Positions 1-10,751 of a stretch of DNA of 64,000 nucleotides are shown here, in pieces; the first letter of the stretch is position 1; each line of letters starts with the position of its first letter. A model generated the notes under the pieces. That model was given only the letters and a program-made list of their open reading frames with translations. It was not told where the DNA came from and ran no database searches. The DNA is from Diabrotica undecimpunctata (lineage: Eukaryota; Arthropoda; Insecta; Coleoptera; Chrysomelidae). Made by a program: the position numbers and the translations under genes. The stretch is taken from contig NC_092803.1 in NCBI RefSeq assembly GCF_040954645.1, positions 8,495,230-8,559,229 on the forward strand, in the 5' to 3' direction.

Positions 1-1519
1 TGTCTCATCAGAAACTTGGAACAAAATAATGTTCCAAGTAATGTCCATGTTAATATTGTAATAAGATGACTCACGGTTAGTCCTTTTTATTACTTTCTGG
101 TTTTTATTTTCTGTCTTCTACACACCACAAACATAAACCAAATAGACTGTACGGAGTATGGAGAATATAGTACGGAGACAGATTTTTCATCCTTCCATCT
201 CCATATCCGATTTTACCTTTGGGGAGGGGGTCAGGGAATCAGTGTTCTCTTGTAAATATTTTCAAAAAGAAGAACATGAATAAATACTTCAACTTTTTAA
301 AAATTACAACAGCAAAAGTTTATACTAATACGAGTAAACTACCGGTGATAATTGTAATCCATCGTAAAAAATGTACCCTCTGCGTTGGTTTCTGCGCCTA
401 AATACAGCTCCCGGCCGTACACGTTTTAGTCGTATTGGAGGGATGATTTGGGGCAACGATTACATAAAAGTGAGGACATATGTGTGTTTCTCATCATTTT
501 ATAATCAAATATGAGCAACTGCGATTTCACGCGGTTGGTAATCGATGCTTGAAAGTTCTATTATTGGAAATTGTAGGAAAATCTGAGGGCGAATTGTGGA
601 TTTATGCTTTGGGGGAGCATAATAGTGCTTTATTGTGGCTCCAATTGAAATTAGTCATCGCCGAAAAATTGGTTTTCGCGAGTCAAAGGGGAGAGAAACA
701 AAGGCATATTTGAAAAATCAACTAGGAAAGATATTAAAAAGGGCGGGAGCTGTTAAAAGCATCTTTTTTATAAAGTTATGGCTATTAGACGTAAGTTAAC
801 TATTAACAGACATGCAAGAATTAAACAGCCATCGTCTGTCTTTAACTGTTATATTAAAAATAATCATTTATAACCAAGACCATCTTTATTTTGTTACCTT
901 TATGCTTTTATTAGGTCGCTGTACAGATATATCACTTCATATGTTTTTCTCGTTCGTCTTAACAACATAAACCCTCTTCAAAGACATATCTTGGGAAGGA
1001 TTTTCCGTATTGCATGATTCCTTTTTTAATTTTAAACATACTCTCTTCTCTTTTTAATGTTTTCTTATTTTTGCATTCATAGGTGGCATACCTAGAGAAC
1101 CTTAAGTAATTTTAGTGCTAATTATATTCTTTTATTCCTGCACTCAATGCTCTTTCTTTATGACTGCCAACATTTATTACTGTATATTGTAGATGATCTT
1201 ACTGGAATCTTCAGAATTCACTTTCTTCAGTTTTTTTTATCAAGCAACATACCATTCGTTTTTTCTATTTCATACATATATATATATTTCATACTTATAT
1301 TTCATAGAACCTTAGACAAGGAAAGGGAGGCGACAGGTAACGCTCATTTAATAAACCTTCGCAAAGTGAAGCCAGTTTCGATGTGACCGCCATATTTTGG
1401 TGTCTGTTGCGTATTACTCTCTCGCAGGGTTATCTGGTCGACTGATTCTTCAGTAGATCTACTGATTTCAACTTAAATTTACTGATTTACTGAAACACTT
1501 ATCAAAACAGCTAAAAAAA
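1..1519. other. AT-rich stretch without recognisable gene
   Basis: Only short open frames (under 80 codons) occur here, with no recognisable protein motif and no intron/exon pattern I can support. Poly-T and TA-rich runs are common around 1200-1310. I see nothing to annotate before the LINE fragment that follows. Confidence 0.5.
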
Positions 1520-2790
1520 TAAATCAGAATCGTCTGGAAGCTCTAAAAATGTTGCAAAAGAAACTTGGTCCATAATAAAAGATCTTCGAAATAAAACTAA
1601 CACCGCTCAGACATTTTCTTTTCCAAACCCTGAAGATCTAAATAAATACTTCGTTAATGTGAGTAAAAATATATCATCAACTATTTTGCCACAACAAGAT
1701 CCTATTTCTTATCAACCCAATTTAAAAAAGGTCTCAAATTCATTTTTTATAAGACCAGTTGATAAATATGAACTGATCCAAACAACTAATACTGATGGAC
1801 TATTCATAAAAATTCTCTTAAAAACTAATTAACGATTTCTTTGAAAAAGGTATATATCCAGAGTGCCTAAAGACAGCTATTATTCCTCTTCATAAGGGTG
1901 GTGAAAAATCTAATATCTGCAACTATAGACATATTGCCTGACTACCGGTCCTATCCAAAATATAAATGTACTAGCGATACTATGTTTTCTGTACTACATG
2001 AGGTCTATCAAGCACTTAAAAATAATATTTACACTGCTACTGTTTTTTGTGATTATGCTAAAGCTTTTGATTGTGTAAATCACGACATTTTAATAAAAAA
2101 AACCAAATTTCTACGGAATTCGAGATATTTCTTTGAATTGGTTCCAATCTTATTTGAGGAATAGGAAATAATTAGTTAGAGCAAATGATACTGACTCTAG
2201 TCACAAAATAATTGTGTGTGGAGTACCACAAGATTCAGTACTGGGTCCTCTACTTTTCCTTATCTAAATGACATCACTAACTTTAAAAATCGATGGAAAA
2301 ATTTTTCTTTTTGCTGATGGTACTAGTATTACCTGGAGACACTCTAATATTGCAACTCTTCATGCAATTATAACTTTTGATCTACTTAAAATAAAAACCT
2401 GGTCCGACTCTAATTTACTCTCTTTTAACGTCGATAAGACAGTAGCATTATCCTATAAAGGAGCTCGTCAACCATTGCTTCTTAATAACAGCCAGATCAG
2501 TAACTTAGAAATTATGGTACGTTTAGGTACAAGCAACTAAATTATTTTTATATAATATTTGGGTATCACATGCAGCCAACTTAATCTTATTTGTAAAGAA
2601 GTTCGTAACGTTGTATAATGCAATTTGCACATTAGTTAAATTTTGTAATACCTAGATTGTATAGTTTATTATCTTTTATTTTGTGATATTGGCGATTTAT
2701 GTGTTTTTAGTAAATTTTTCAGTAGTACAAAGTACAATTTTTCAAAGTACAATTTTCAGTGAAAATAAAGCATATTTCTATTCTATTCTA
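1520..2790 (+). pseudogene. jockey-like non-LTR retrotransposon fragment (RT, decayed)
   Basis: Remnant of a LINE reverse transcriptase. Reading across frames, about 1535-1830 matches the region before the RT core (a TWSIIKDLRNKT-like stretch, then LNKYFVNVSKNIS and a SFFIRPV segment). About 2040-2095 encodes FCDYAKAFDCVNHDIL, the conserved RT block carrying the first catalytic Asp. About 2220-2265 corresponds to the GVPQGSVLGPLLF block (here with PQD). At 2268-2540 the catalytic FADD box has become FADG, followed by the NLLSFNVDKT block. Several frameshifts and stops separate these pieces, and the altered FADD means it cannot be active. The 3' end has an AATAAA-like signal and a short (TTCTA)n tail at 2775-2790, the kind of simple repeat that ends many LINEs. 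The endonuclease domain is missing, so the copy is 5'-truncated. The jockey assignment rests on motif wording and is approximate. Confidence 0.75.
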
Positions 2791-4308
2791 ACACTATATC
2801 GACCTACTAAAAAATATGTAATGATAAAATCATGTTCAAAAAATGATCTTTATATCAGTGTGTAACACTGCGTATTACAATAATATATACAAGCCAGAAT
2901 CGCTCACTGTCGAAGAGAATTGGGCGGGGTTTTCTTAAACATATAGAAACTATATCGTATCTTAAATTCAAGCACAATTAGATAATATGAAATTATAATT
3001 TATTATTGGACGCCACCCCTGGTTTATCCTCGAAGGGGAAGAGCAAAAAAAAATTAAGATTTATTGAAAGTTTACAAGAAAACTATTCTTTATTATTTCT
3101 TAGTAATGAACAAAAAGAAAACATTAAAAGTTACGTCATCCCAAAAGGATTCCAAAATATTATTTTATGTTAACATTATCATAAACAAAAAATCTTTGTA
3201 TCGTATTAAATTAAGAATTGGTTATAAAGAAAATGAATGTATATATATATTAACCCCAAATTTCGAAATTTGTTTACATTGAAATTAATATAGTTATTTA
3301 TCAACTAGGAATAATGAAGAAAATAAACCTTTAAATAAAATAGAACACTTCACTATATTTTCATTTCTTTTTTTTTGAGTTCATAATCATTTCCGTTGTC
3401 TTGAAAGTAGGTATAATAAAAATTGGTACAACCTTAATCTGCTCTGTTTCTTTCCTTATTTAATCAGTCACCAAATAAACCATTGATTCGGCTACGTCTT
3501 ATATCAATCCACCACCATCCTAGATAAGAGGGGTTAGGTATTCCATAAAAAGATACCGCTACTGGGCCATAATCTGGAATAACTCCATACCAATATTATC
3601 TTGCGACATTGTATCAGAAAAATATCAGCATTATAGCCTCTCCAATAAGGGTCTAAAAAAATAAATATCTATCTGAAATATGAACAAGAAAAGGATTGCT
3701 TAGCTCACCTCTGAAATGAGACCCACTTTGGAAATACGTCTTAACGGTTGGACGTTCTTAACAGGAAAGGGCGAGACGCTATTCTTGCGCTCTCTGGAAA
3801 TTGGGCGTGAGTGACAAGTTGAAAAATATGCTCATCTACCGGATATATTTGGGAATTACAGAAGAATCCTTGAGTCGGCTACAGGTAGGTACTTGACAGA
3901 TAGATGGGGTTACTAGTTTTATTTAAAAAAAAAAATATAATCGAAATTTATAATGATTTTCTTTTAAATCTTTTGAAACGGTTACAAGTGTTCAATTATA
4001 AATTTAAAAAATATATATTTATTGACATATATCCATTATTTTCAATCTACTGAAGAAATAAAATATGACCTGGCAACTTTTTTGGTGCCGGTTGGTGCCA
4101 ATTTAGGCTTCAGTCAATTCCATACGCGTCCTCTCTCTTTCTTCGTCTAAGCATAGATCGCACTTATTTCTCTGTAACTCGATCTTCGGTATACAACAAA
4201 ACCATTTAATTTTCACAGTTATCTTACCACCAAATATTACCATATTATCGAACAATAATCGAATCGTCACGAATCGAATTCAATAGTTAAATCCATCATT
4301 TATTACTA
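2791..4308. other. intergenic, nothing recognised
   Basis: AT-rich DNA with a few open frames of 60-72 codons that lack motifs. No terminal repeats, tRNA-like boxes or tandem arrays were seen. Confidence 0.45.
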
Positions 4309-4461
4309 TACAGTAAAACCTCCCTTAACCGAAACCTTTTAAACCGAAATATCGTTTAACCAAAACGGCTGATAGTTTCAATAATTTCGTCAAAAAAAGT
4401 AAGTTTTTATTGCAAAACGTAAACAACTCCATTAATTTCACTCACTGATTGATGCCTATTT

Positions 4462-5441
4462 GTGTTGGGAAATAAAAAAAAACTAAGAGCTCTAAAAGAT
4501 ATTTCCGAAAAAGCACTTCCATTTTTTTATAGAAGCCAAATAAGCTCATGGATGTCGACCACTTTATTTTCAGAATGGTTTGAAAATAAAATCGTTCCGA
4601 GTGTAAAATCCTTTTTAAAATCAAAAAACCTTCCCATCAAAGCATTGTTGCTTGTTGACAATACACCAACTCACCCTCAAAATCTACGAAATGGTGACAA
4701 TTGTCAGATTTGGCCATCGAATGTCACGAGCTTAATTTAGCCGTTAGACCAGGGAGTAATAGAGACATTCAAGAGACATTATAGAGGAGTATTTTTAAGA
4801 CATCTGTTATAACAGGAGACGAATAAATCCAAAAGTGTTCCCGAAATTCTCAAATCTTTAACAATGAAACATGTTGTTTATTGGTGTCCTAAGTCGTGGG
4901 GCAAGATCAAATTTTCAACTTTGAAAAAATGCTGGAACAAACTTTTTGATGGGATTTTGATTGACGATCCTGAAGAAGAAAATGGTATGGAAACAACAGA
5001 AGAAATTTCCTTTAATAAAAAATTTGCCGGCATGTTACGAAATTAACCAAGAAGAGATGCGTGAGTGGTTAGCAGCCGATGACTCAGAAAGTAAATTCAC
5101 CGACCAGGACATCCTTGATATGGTTCTTCATACAGACAACCTGAGCGTATCAGACGACGAAGATGAGGACCCAATAGACAACAGGCAGCACGAGACCGCC
5201 GACGATATTTTCAAAGCCTTAGAGGTAAGAATTTTATACAGTAGGCCTAATTAGTTAGGGACATAACTAGATTCTTAATTTTTGTTGTCATTGTATAGAG
5301 TTTTGTCCTTTTCAGATTGTTTTACGTTTCGTCGAACAATCGAATGAGGCAAATCATAACGTTCTGCAAATGAACAATGGAGATATAGCTGCAAAACATC
5401 GTTGTCAAATGAAAACAAAAGATTTCTTTAAAAAAGCTTAA
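4462..5441 (+). pseudogene. pogo/Tigger transposase (DDE_1), truncated, with 3' intron
   Basis: Partial transposase of the Tigger/jerky group. Visible blocks in order: a region ending SSWMSTTLFSEWF; LLLVDNTPTHP, containing the second catalytic Asp (VDN); WPSNVTSLI then stop then PLDQGVIETFKRHYRG, the conserved block around the third acidic residue; and an acidic C-terminal region with EEMREWLAADD. The reading frame has in-frame stops at 4738-4740 (TAG where the family has Gln) and about 4810, and a frameshift between about 4960 and 5040. A sequence with good splice signals (GTAAGA donor at 5225, TTTTCAG acceptor ending 5315) separates FKALE from IVLRFVEQSNEANHN; removing it joins the two in frame and leads to a stop at 5439-5441. 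The N-terminal half of the family's protein is absent. The stops make it a pseudogene. Confidence 0.8.
5225..5315 (+). other. putative 91-nt intron in the pogo transposase
   Basis: Begins GTAAGA and ends TTTTGTCCTTTTCAG, with a pyrimidine-rich run before the AG. It lies at phase 0 after a GAG codon (5222-5224). The downstream 41 codons (5316-5438) are open and rich in Gln, Asn and Lys, as expected for the tail of such a protein. Reading through without splicing hits a stop within 27 nt. Confidence 0.6.
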
Positions 5442-5643
5442 TAAACTTGTTCATTTTCCTTAATTTTATTACTTTATTCTGTATTTGCTTATTAGAAAAC
5501 ATTAGAAACCATCTCATCGTATTTTTAAATACCAATACTTTGACCAAAGATACTAGGAAAAATCATGTCATTTTTAACCGAAATTCTTGTTATCCGAAAC
5601 GGCCTTCCCCCCAATTATTTCGGTTAACGGAGGTTTTACTGTA

Positions 5644-6755
5644 TTATTTTTGTAGTAATAATTTTATCTTCGAATTAATATTGTAGACATTCAGTTTTTT
5701 TCTATTGAGTTAACAGCTAAGTTTATCAATGTACAAATATTTATGACCAGTGCGGTCATTAAACGTCACGTGAAGTTAAACAACGTACAGAGAAGACGTA
5801 TTCTCACGAATTCTTACTTTCTTGTGGCATGTCTAAATATGTAATTTTCATTACAATGAATTCTTAGTTATGATTTTTGTTTGTGAAAATATTCTTAAAA
5901 GTTGTTATTAAACTATTTGTATTCTTACGACATAAAGCAACGTATGTTCAAGACGAAAATTGTTGTTTTATTGTTTATACAAATCAATACGACTGCTACG
6001 CCTTTTATATAGACCACCAGACAACCCTAACATGTGCCCCTACACATCCGAAAAGTCAACACACATCAACTTCCATAAATTGTTTATTCCAACCTCCTCT
6101 TCGATGTTCCATAAACGCTCTTGAATGCACCCCCTATCAATTTTACTTTCTCCGATTTTAATTAATGACCATACCACCCCACAGTCGCCTGTTTTTTCCT
6201 TCTCTCGTTTCGTCGCGCCGGTAGGGGCAGGTTCTCATAACCCATGTTGATCTAAAGTGCAAATAGAAGGGGTAAATATATAACAAAGCATTTTCTCGAA
6301 GACAAAGGATGCAGATGAGTGCAATGGAAACCGCACTTTTCACACCTCTGTATTCGACAATGGGCGCTTAATTCTTTATTGATGCCAAGAACAAAGCTTT
6401 TAATTTTTATATCTTTTCGCTGACTGGATTTGAATGCAAGATACTGGGGCTGATTTCTATGGATTTTAGTTCCATTGAAAGACTGGTGACGGGAGAATTT
6501 CGGAAGTATTCAAATTTTTGCTTGTGTGTACAGATCGCTGCGTGATTACGTGTCTGGAACGGAAGTCTGTAAGTTATTAGTGAAAAGATATTATAATCAT
6601 TATTAGATTAACAAATCTTCTCAATGCATCCATTTCAACAGATTTTAATTTTTTTTATATTTTTCTGTTAGTCTGCAATTCTTGGTTTTATCCAACAAGT
6701 ACGTTTACTAAAGTTTCACATATATGGCAAATTTTCTTTTCTTTGTGAGAAAATA
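5644..6755. other. intergenic, nothing recognised
   Basis: Contains open frames of up to 94 codons on both strands without recognisable motifs. No repeats or RNA genes were seen. Confidence 0.4.
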
Positions 6756-6757
6756 TA

Positions 6758-6928
6758 CAGTGCTTGTCAAAAGTCCGTTTCCTACTCGTATCTTTTGAAC
6801 GGTTATACTTATAATAGTAAAATTTGGAGGGAGGTTATAAACAGACGTAGACTTCTCAACTAGTCATAAAAGGTGACGTAATAGTGACAGATGACGTTAC
6901 AGCACCACTGTGACAGATAAGTTTAAAT
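6758..6928 (+). repeat. left terminal inverted repeat of outer mariner
   Basis: About 171 bp matching the reverse complement of 31173-31344 with scattered substitutions. It carries shared stretches such as ATCTTTTGAACGGTTAT and GTGACAGATGACGTTACAGC. It ends abruptly at TTTAAAT, where the insertion begins. Confidence 0.85.
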
Positions 6929-6963
6929 CTGACTGTTGCGTAACAACAATATTTAATATTTTG

Positions 6964-7454
6964 ACGTGACAACGTCTTAAATTAGGTTGTGGCTCGGAGT
7001 CATTCATGAAAAAGTGTAACGCCCGCTCACGTCTGTTACAGTGAGTCACCGAACGAGAGAGAGGCCCGCCGGACCGGCGAATGCCTTGCGTCTCTCTCCC
7101 ACTCAAACATGATCGGTCCGCTGCGCGCGCAGCACTAGAGAATTAGGCGCGTTGAATCGGTGCGTGCTTGTGTCTCTGTCTTTCTCGAGCGTTCTTGGCG
7201 TTCAAGACACATTACAGCAGAAACACTTCCTTTCATTTCATATTTCTCCTATCATCGTCCTATCCTCAACAAAATCACTCAAATAGAAATTAGTTAAGTT
7301 TAAGTTTACATGTACAATGTGTTAGTAAACAAAATATATTTCTATAGTTAAAATTTGTGCAATTCTTATTTTCATTCAATTCCTTGTTCCTATTGTGCAA
7401 TTTAATAATATTCATATCAATAAATATTCTACCGAGAAAAAGACGTTGTCACGT
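6964..7454. repeat. 491-bp unit bounded by 15-bp inverted repeats
   Basis: ACGTGACAACGTCTT at 6964-6978 is the exact complement of AAGACGTTGTCACGT at 7440-7454. The enclosed DNA is much richer in G+C (about 7060-7190) than its surroundings. It may be a small non-autonomous element or the subterminal part of a larger one; no target duplication is evident. Confidence 0.45.
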
Positions 7455-7539
7455 AAAATCTTCGCCCGTAAAACCGACTTTACAGGCAACCGATTTTTTT
7501 TATTTAATTTTGTATCGTATCATTATATCACACTCTATA

Positions 7540-8040
7540 CAGGGTGAGTCATGAGGAACTTTACATACTTCTACCATATGTAGAGTCCCTCAGGGAGCAT
7601 ATCATGTGGCCACTAAAAAATGTCAACTCCTCTTCTTTATTAATTAACAGGTTGATTTGTATAATTGACCATTTATTTCATTTTACTGTAGTGTTTATAC
7701 GGCTTATTTGATTTTTTTAATTTTTGCATGATACAGTACACTACTATCAAGCAGTCGACTGGTATTAGCTAAACTAAAAAATTCCAGGAATGGCTTTGGA
7801 AAAATTTATTTAGGGATTCGTATTAAATATTACACCCTGTATAAATTTTTTTTAAAATGCAATAAGTGATTTTCAAACTACATAAATAGCCAATGAAAAC
7901 GACAATGTTGTCGCACTTTTATTATATTTTTAGTGAACGATCAAATCTTACCAAAAATAGAACAACCATAATGAAGTATCAAATTAGAAGGTATTAATTT
8001 AAACAAATTTTATAAATTTCAAACATTTTAATTAAAATGA
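7540..8040 (+). repeat. left long terminal inverted repeat of inner mariner
   Basis: Matches the reverse complement of 21281-21791 through to TTTTAATTAAAATGA at 8040, where similarity stops. A second, internal ACACCCTGTATAAA motif near 7831 resembles the outer tip. Confidence 0.88.
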
Positions 8041-8467
8041 ATTCCTACAACATAATCTAATACGTAGAAAATTAACATCTTTACTGTCACTTTGTATTAT
8101 CTCTACGATAGAATCAATTGTTTTTCAATTTTAAATTTTTACTCATAGATCGTATTGGGGCATTATTTTCGATAAATAATAAATTAAATTGATTAAAAAG
8201 TCAAACCTCTTCTATGTGTTAGTTTCTGTTGATTGTATATGATTAAAATTTTATGTCAAATAATAATACATTGCATCAACTGTACTAAATAAAAATAAAT
8301 CTAAAAAAGTTTAAAATGAAGGTTGACGTTGACCGTTTGACGTTTCTTGATATTTTATACCCATTGTCATTATTGTCATTATCAATTGTTATTTATGTGT
8401 ACAAGAATACATATTTCTTCTGTCATATCTACGTTAAGTACATTGTGTTAGTTTTGGTAGAGCTTTT
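8041..8467 (+). other. 5' non-coding region of inner mariner
   Basis: Lies between the left repeat and the gypsy insertion. In the empty state it would be the leader before the transposase ATG. There is no open frame of note; it contains short direct repeats of the type TTGTCATTA near 8365. Confidence 0.5.
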
Positions 8468-10338
8468 TGTAGCGGTATAACTGCTACATTGCCTGCTTTC
8501 TTTCTTATGTTAATATATTTCGTTAATTCTATTCTCCAATTTCCATATCTTCTGTCATAATTCATATTCTTCTATATCCTCCATTGTATCTCTTATTTTT
8601 CTATATATTTTCTCAGATATAGATTGTATCAGAATTATGTCGTTACTTAATTGATTCATTATTCTCTTTTCATTTTTACTGGTATTTGGTATAAAAACCA
8701 GTTGGCGTCCAAATCTATCTTCTTTACACATATATATATTTCAGTATCTACCTTTCCTATTTTCTTAATAATCATCATTTTTATCTTTTACTCAAGTTTC
8801 TAAAGAATGAATTTTATTTTCATCTCTATTTCTGTTACTTTGGAACGAGAGGTGCCATCTTTATTCTCTGTTTAGTTTAATGCTAGTGACAAAGACTCCT
8901 TTTTGTTGACATTTCCCCCTTCCCGTTCGATACAAAAGTCGATATAATGGCTTTTATTTCTAAAAATGTCGATTTTCTTCATGACTTTTGTAAAAGTATA
9001 AATAACCAATTGTGTCGTCTCCTGAATTAGGAGGTAAGAGTTTAATATATTTTATCGGTTTCCTGATTCTACCTGTTGTATAAAAATCTTTTTATAATTT
9101 TAACTTTGAAAAGTCTAATCTCATTATTTATGATTATCATATGTAAGTAGGTACATATTTTTGTGAATATTTCTTGTTTTTTTTATTTCTTATAATAAAA
9201 AATTAGCGATAAGAAATATATAGTTTCTTTAATATACATAGTATGTAAAAGTTTTACGAATATTTTTACAGTTTTAAATATTAAATTTAAATCCTTAATA
9301 ATATCTTTTGATTTTAATAATAATTAACTTTTGACAAACTACCATTTCTATATAGAAATGTTTCTAAATTCTAAATTATCTAACTTTTCAATAAATATAT
9401 CTTGTCATTTTTACCGAATCCGCTTTGTAATTAATATTAGAATATTTCAGTAGTAAAAAGTAATTACCATTTGCTTAAAAAGATTATATATCCTTACTTT
9501 TACTTATTTGCTACATAAATAAGAATTGTTTCTCGACTTGCTTGGGTGAATAATGATAAAATTTTGTTAAATTTGATTGGTCACCTATTCATCCCCCAAG
9601 CAAGGTCTCTCATTTTGGTTTCACCATTTTCTGAAGCAAGGTGTGTTTTTCTTCATTTTAGTCAACCTCCGGGATACATTTCTCAGGTGCGGGTCAATTT
9701 ATATTAACATCCAGAAGACCAACCGGCCTGAGAATGGCACTATCATTCCATTAGGAGAGTTGACTCCAGGGCAAGAAAATCCATAACTAACAACATGGCT
9801 TGCTAACAACCATAGCAGAAAAGACCAGGATAAAACCTAGGATTTGGTGACAAGCATTTTTCCTTACTATAATGTAACACTGTAGCAAGAAGTCGAATAA
9901 TTTTTATTTAAATTCAACATAATATTTAAACATGTATTTTACTGTTTTTTTTTTGTTTAATATTTTAATAAACATGTGTTAATTTAACTGCGTATTGTTT
10001 CTTCTTTTTACTTGTTTGCATGTGTTGCTCCAGAGTAGGCCATATTCACGTCCTGAGTGAGCTAGCCAGGGAGTGTTTCGTATAACGTCTAATGTAGCAA
10101 TTTTGCAATTGATACATTAGGGGTTATGACGTTAAAAATTGGTCCCAACGGGAAACGATTTGTCACTCCAACGTTGTTAGTGATGTTAGTCGGATTGTAG
10201 CAGCAAACTAAGGTTTGCGGTTACAAGTTGACAACAGCAGCTCAACGTTGGGATGTTACAAATTGAGCCTCGAAGGGTTACAAATTGGCACCCAATGAAT
10301 GTTCGTTGGAACGTCACAAATTGGGGCCTAACGTTACA
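8468..10338 (+). repeat. 5' LTR of gypsy element
   Basis: Begins TGTAGCGG and ends GTTACA, giving a TGTA/TACA terminal inverted repeat. At about 1.87 kb it is long for the family. Its last 210 bp contain several degenerate copies of GTTACAAATTGG. A 69-codon frame inside it (9577-9786) recurs in the other LTR only because the LTRs are copies of each other. Confidence 0.88.
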
Positions 10339-10341
10339 AAT

Positions 10342-10359
10342 TGGCGCACCAACGTAATA
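10342..10359 (+). promoter_or_regulatory. putative primer-binding site of gypsy
   Basis: TGGCGCACCAACGTAATA begins three bases after the LTR end GTTACA. Primer sites start TGG because they pair with the CCA end of a tRNA; here the tRNA end would read GGTGCGCCA. Which tRNA this is I cannot tell. Confidence 0.5.
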
Positions 10360-10751
10360 TACTCTGAGTAATGCATACATTCTTGTATTTAGTTGAAACA
10401 ATACTTTTATATTTTCTTGCTATTATTATCTTTAACATTTTTCTTCCTATTTTGAGTAGTAAATTTATTAAATTTCAGTAAAAATATCTATTTTCTATCT
10501 TACTTACTTTTTATACTTATTTTTTTTATCTAATTTTTACTGATAGTTTTTTTTTGATCACCAACCTTTTTTGTCTGCTGGTTATCATTAACCTTGAGAA
10601 GTCCATGTGTTGTTGGGTAGTGTTAAAACTTAATTAAATATAAAATAGTAGTTTTATATTATTTTCGTAAATTTAATTATCTTTATCTTTAAAGTTGATT
10701 TGGTTACTTGTTGGTTTACATAAATTATTGTTTTTTAAATCATCTTACAAA

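Larger units (their letters stand above)
4311..5641 (+). mobile_element. pogo/Tigger-like DNA transposon, complete ends
   Basis: A 1,331-bp element bounded by inverted repeats. The left end begins CAGTAAAACCTCCCTTAACC and the right end is its near-complement (GGTTAACGGAGGTTTTACTG). TA dinucleotides flank both ends (4309-4310 and 5642-5643), the expected Tc1/mariner/pogo target duplication. Internal sequence encodes a damaged DDE_1 transposase in the same orientation. Both the start of the gene (DNA-binding CENP-B-type domains) and part of the catalytic domain are missing, so this is an internally deleted, non-autonomous copy. Confidence 0.85.

Noticed and set aside
9577..9786. 69-codon ORF found identically at 19280-19489
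   Set aside because: Both lie in the LTRs, so the identity is explained by LTR duplication; no motif.
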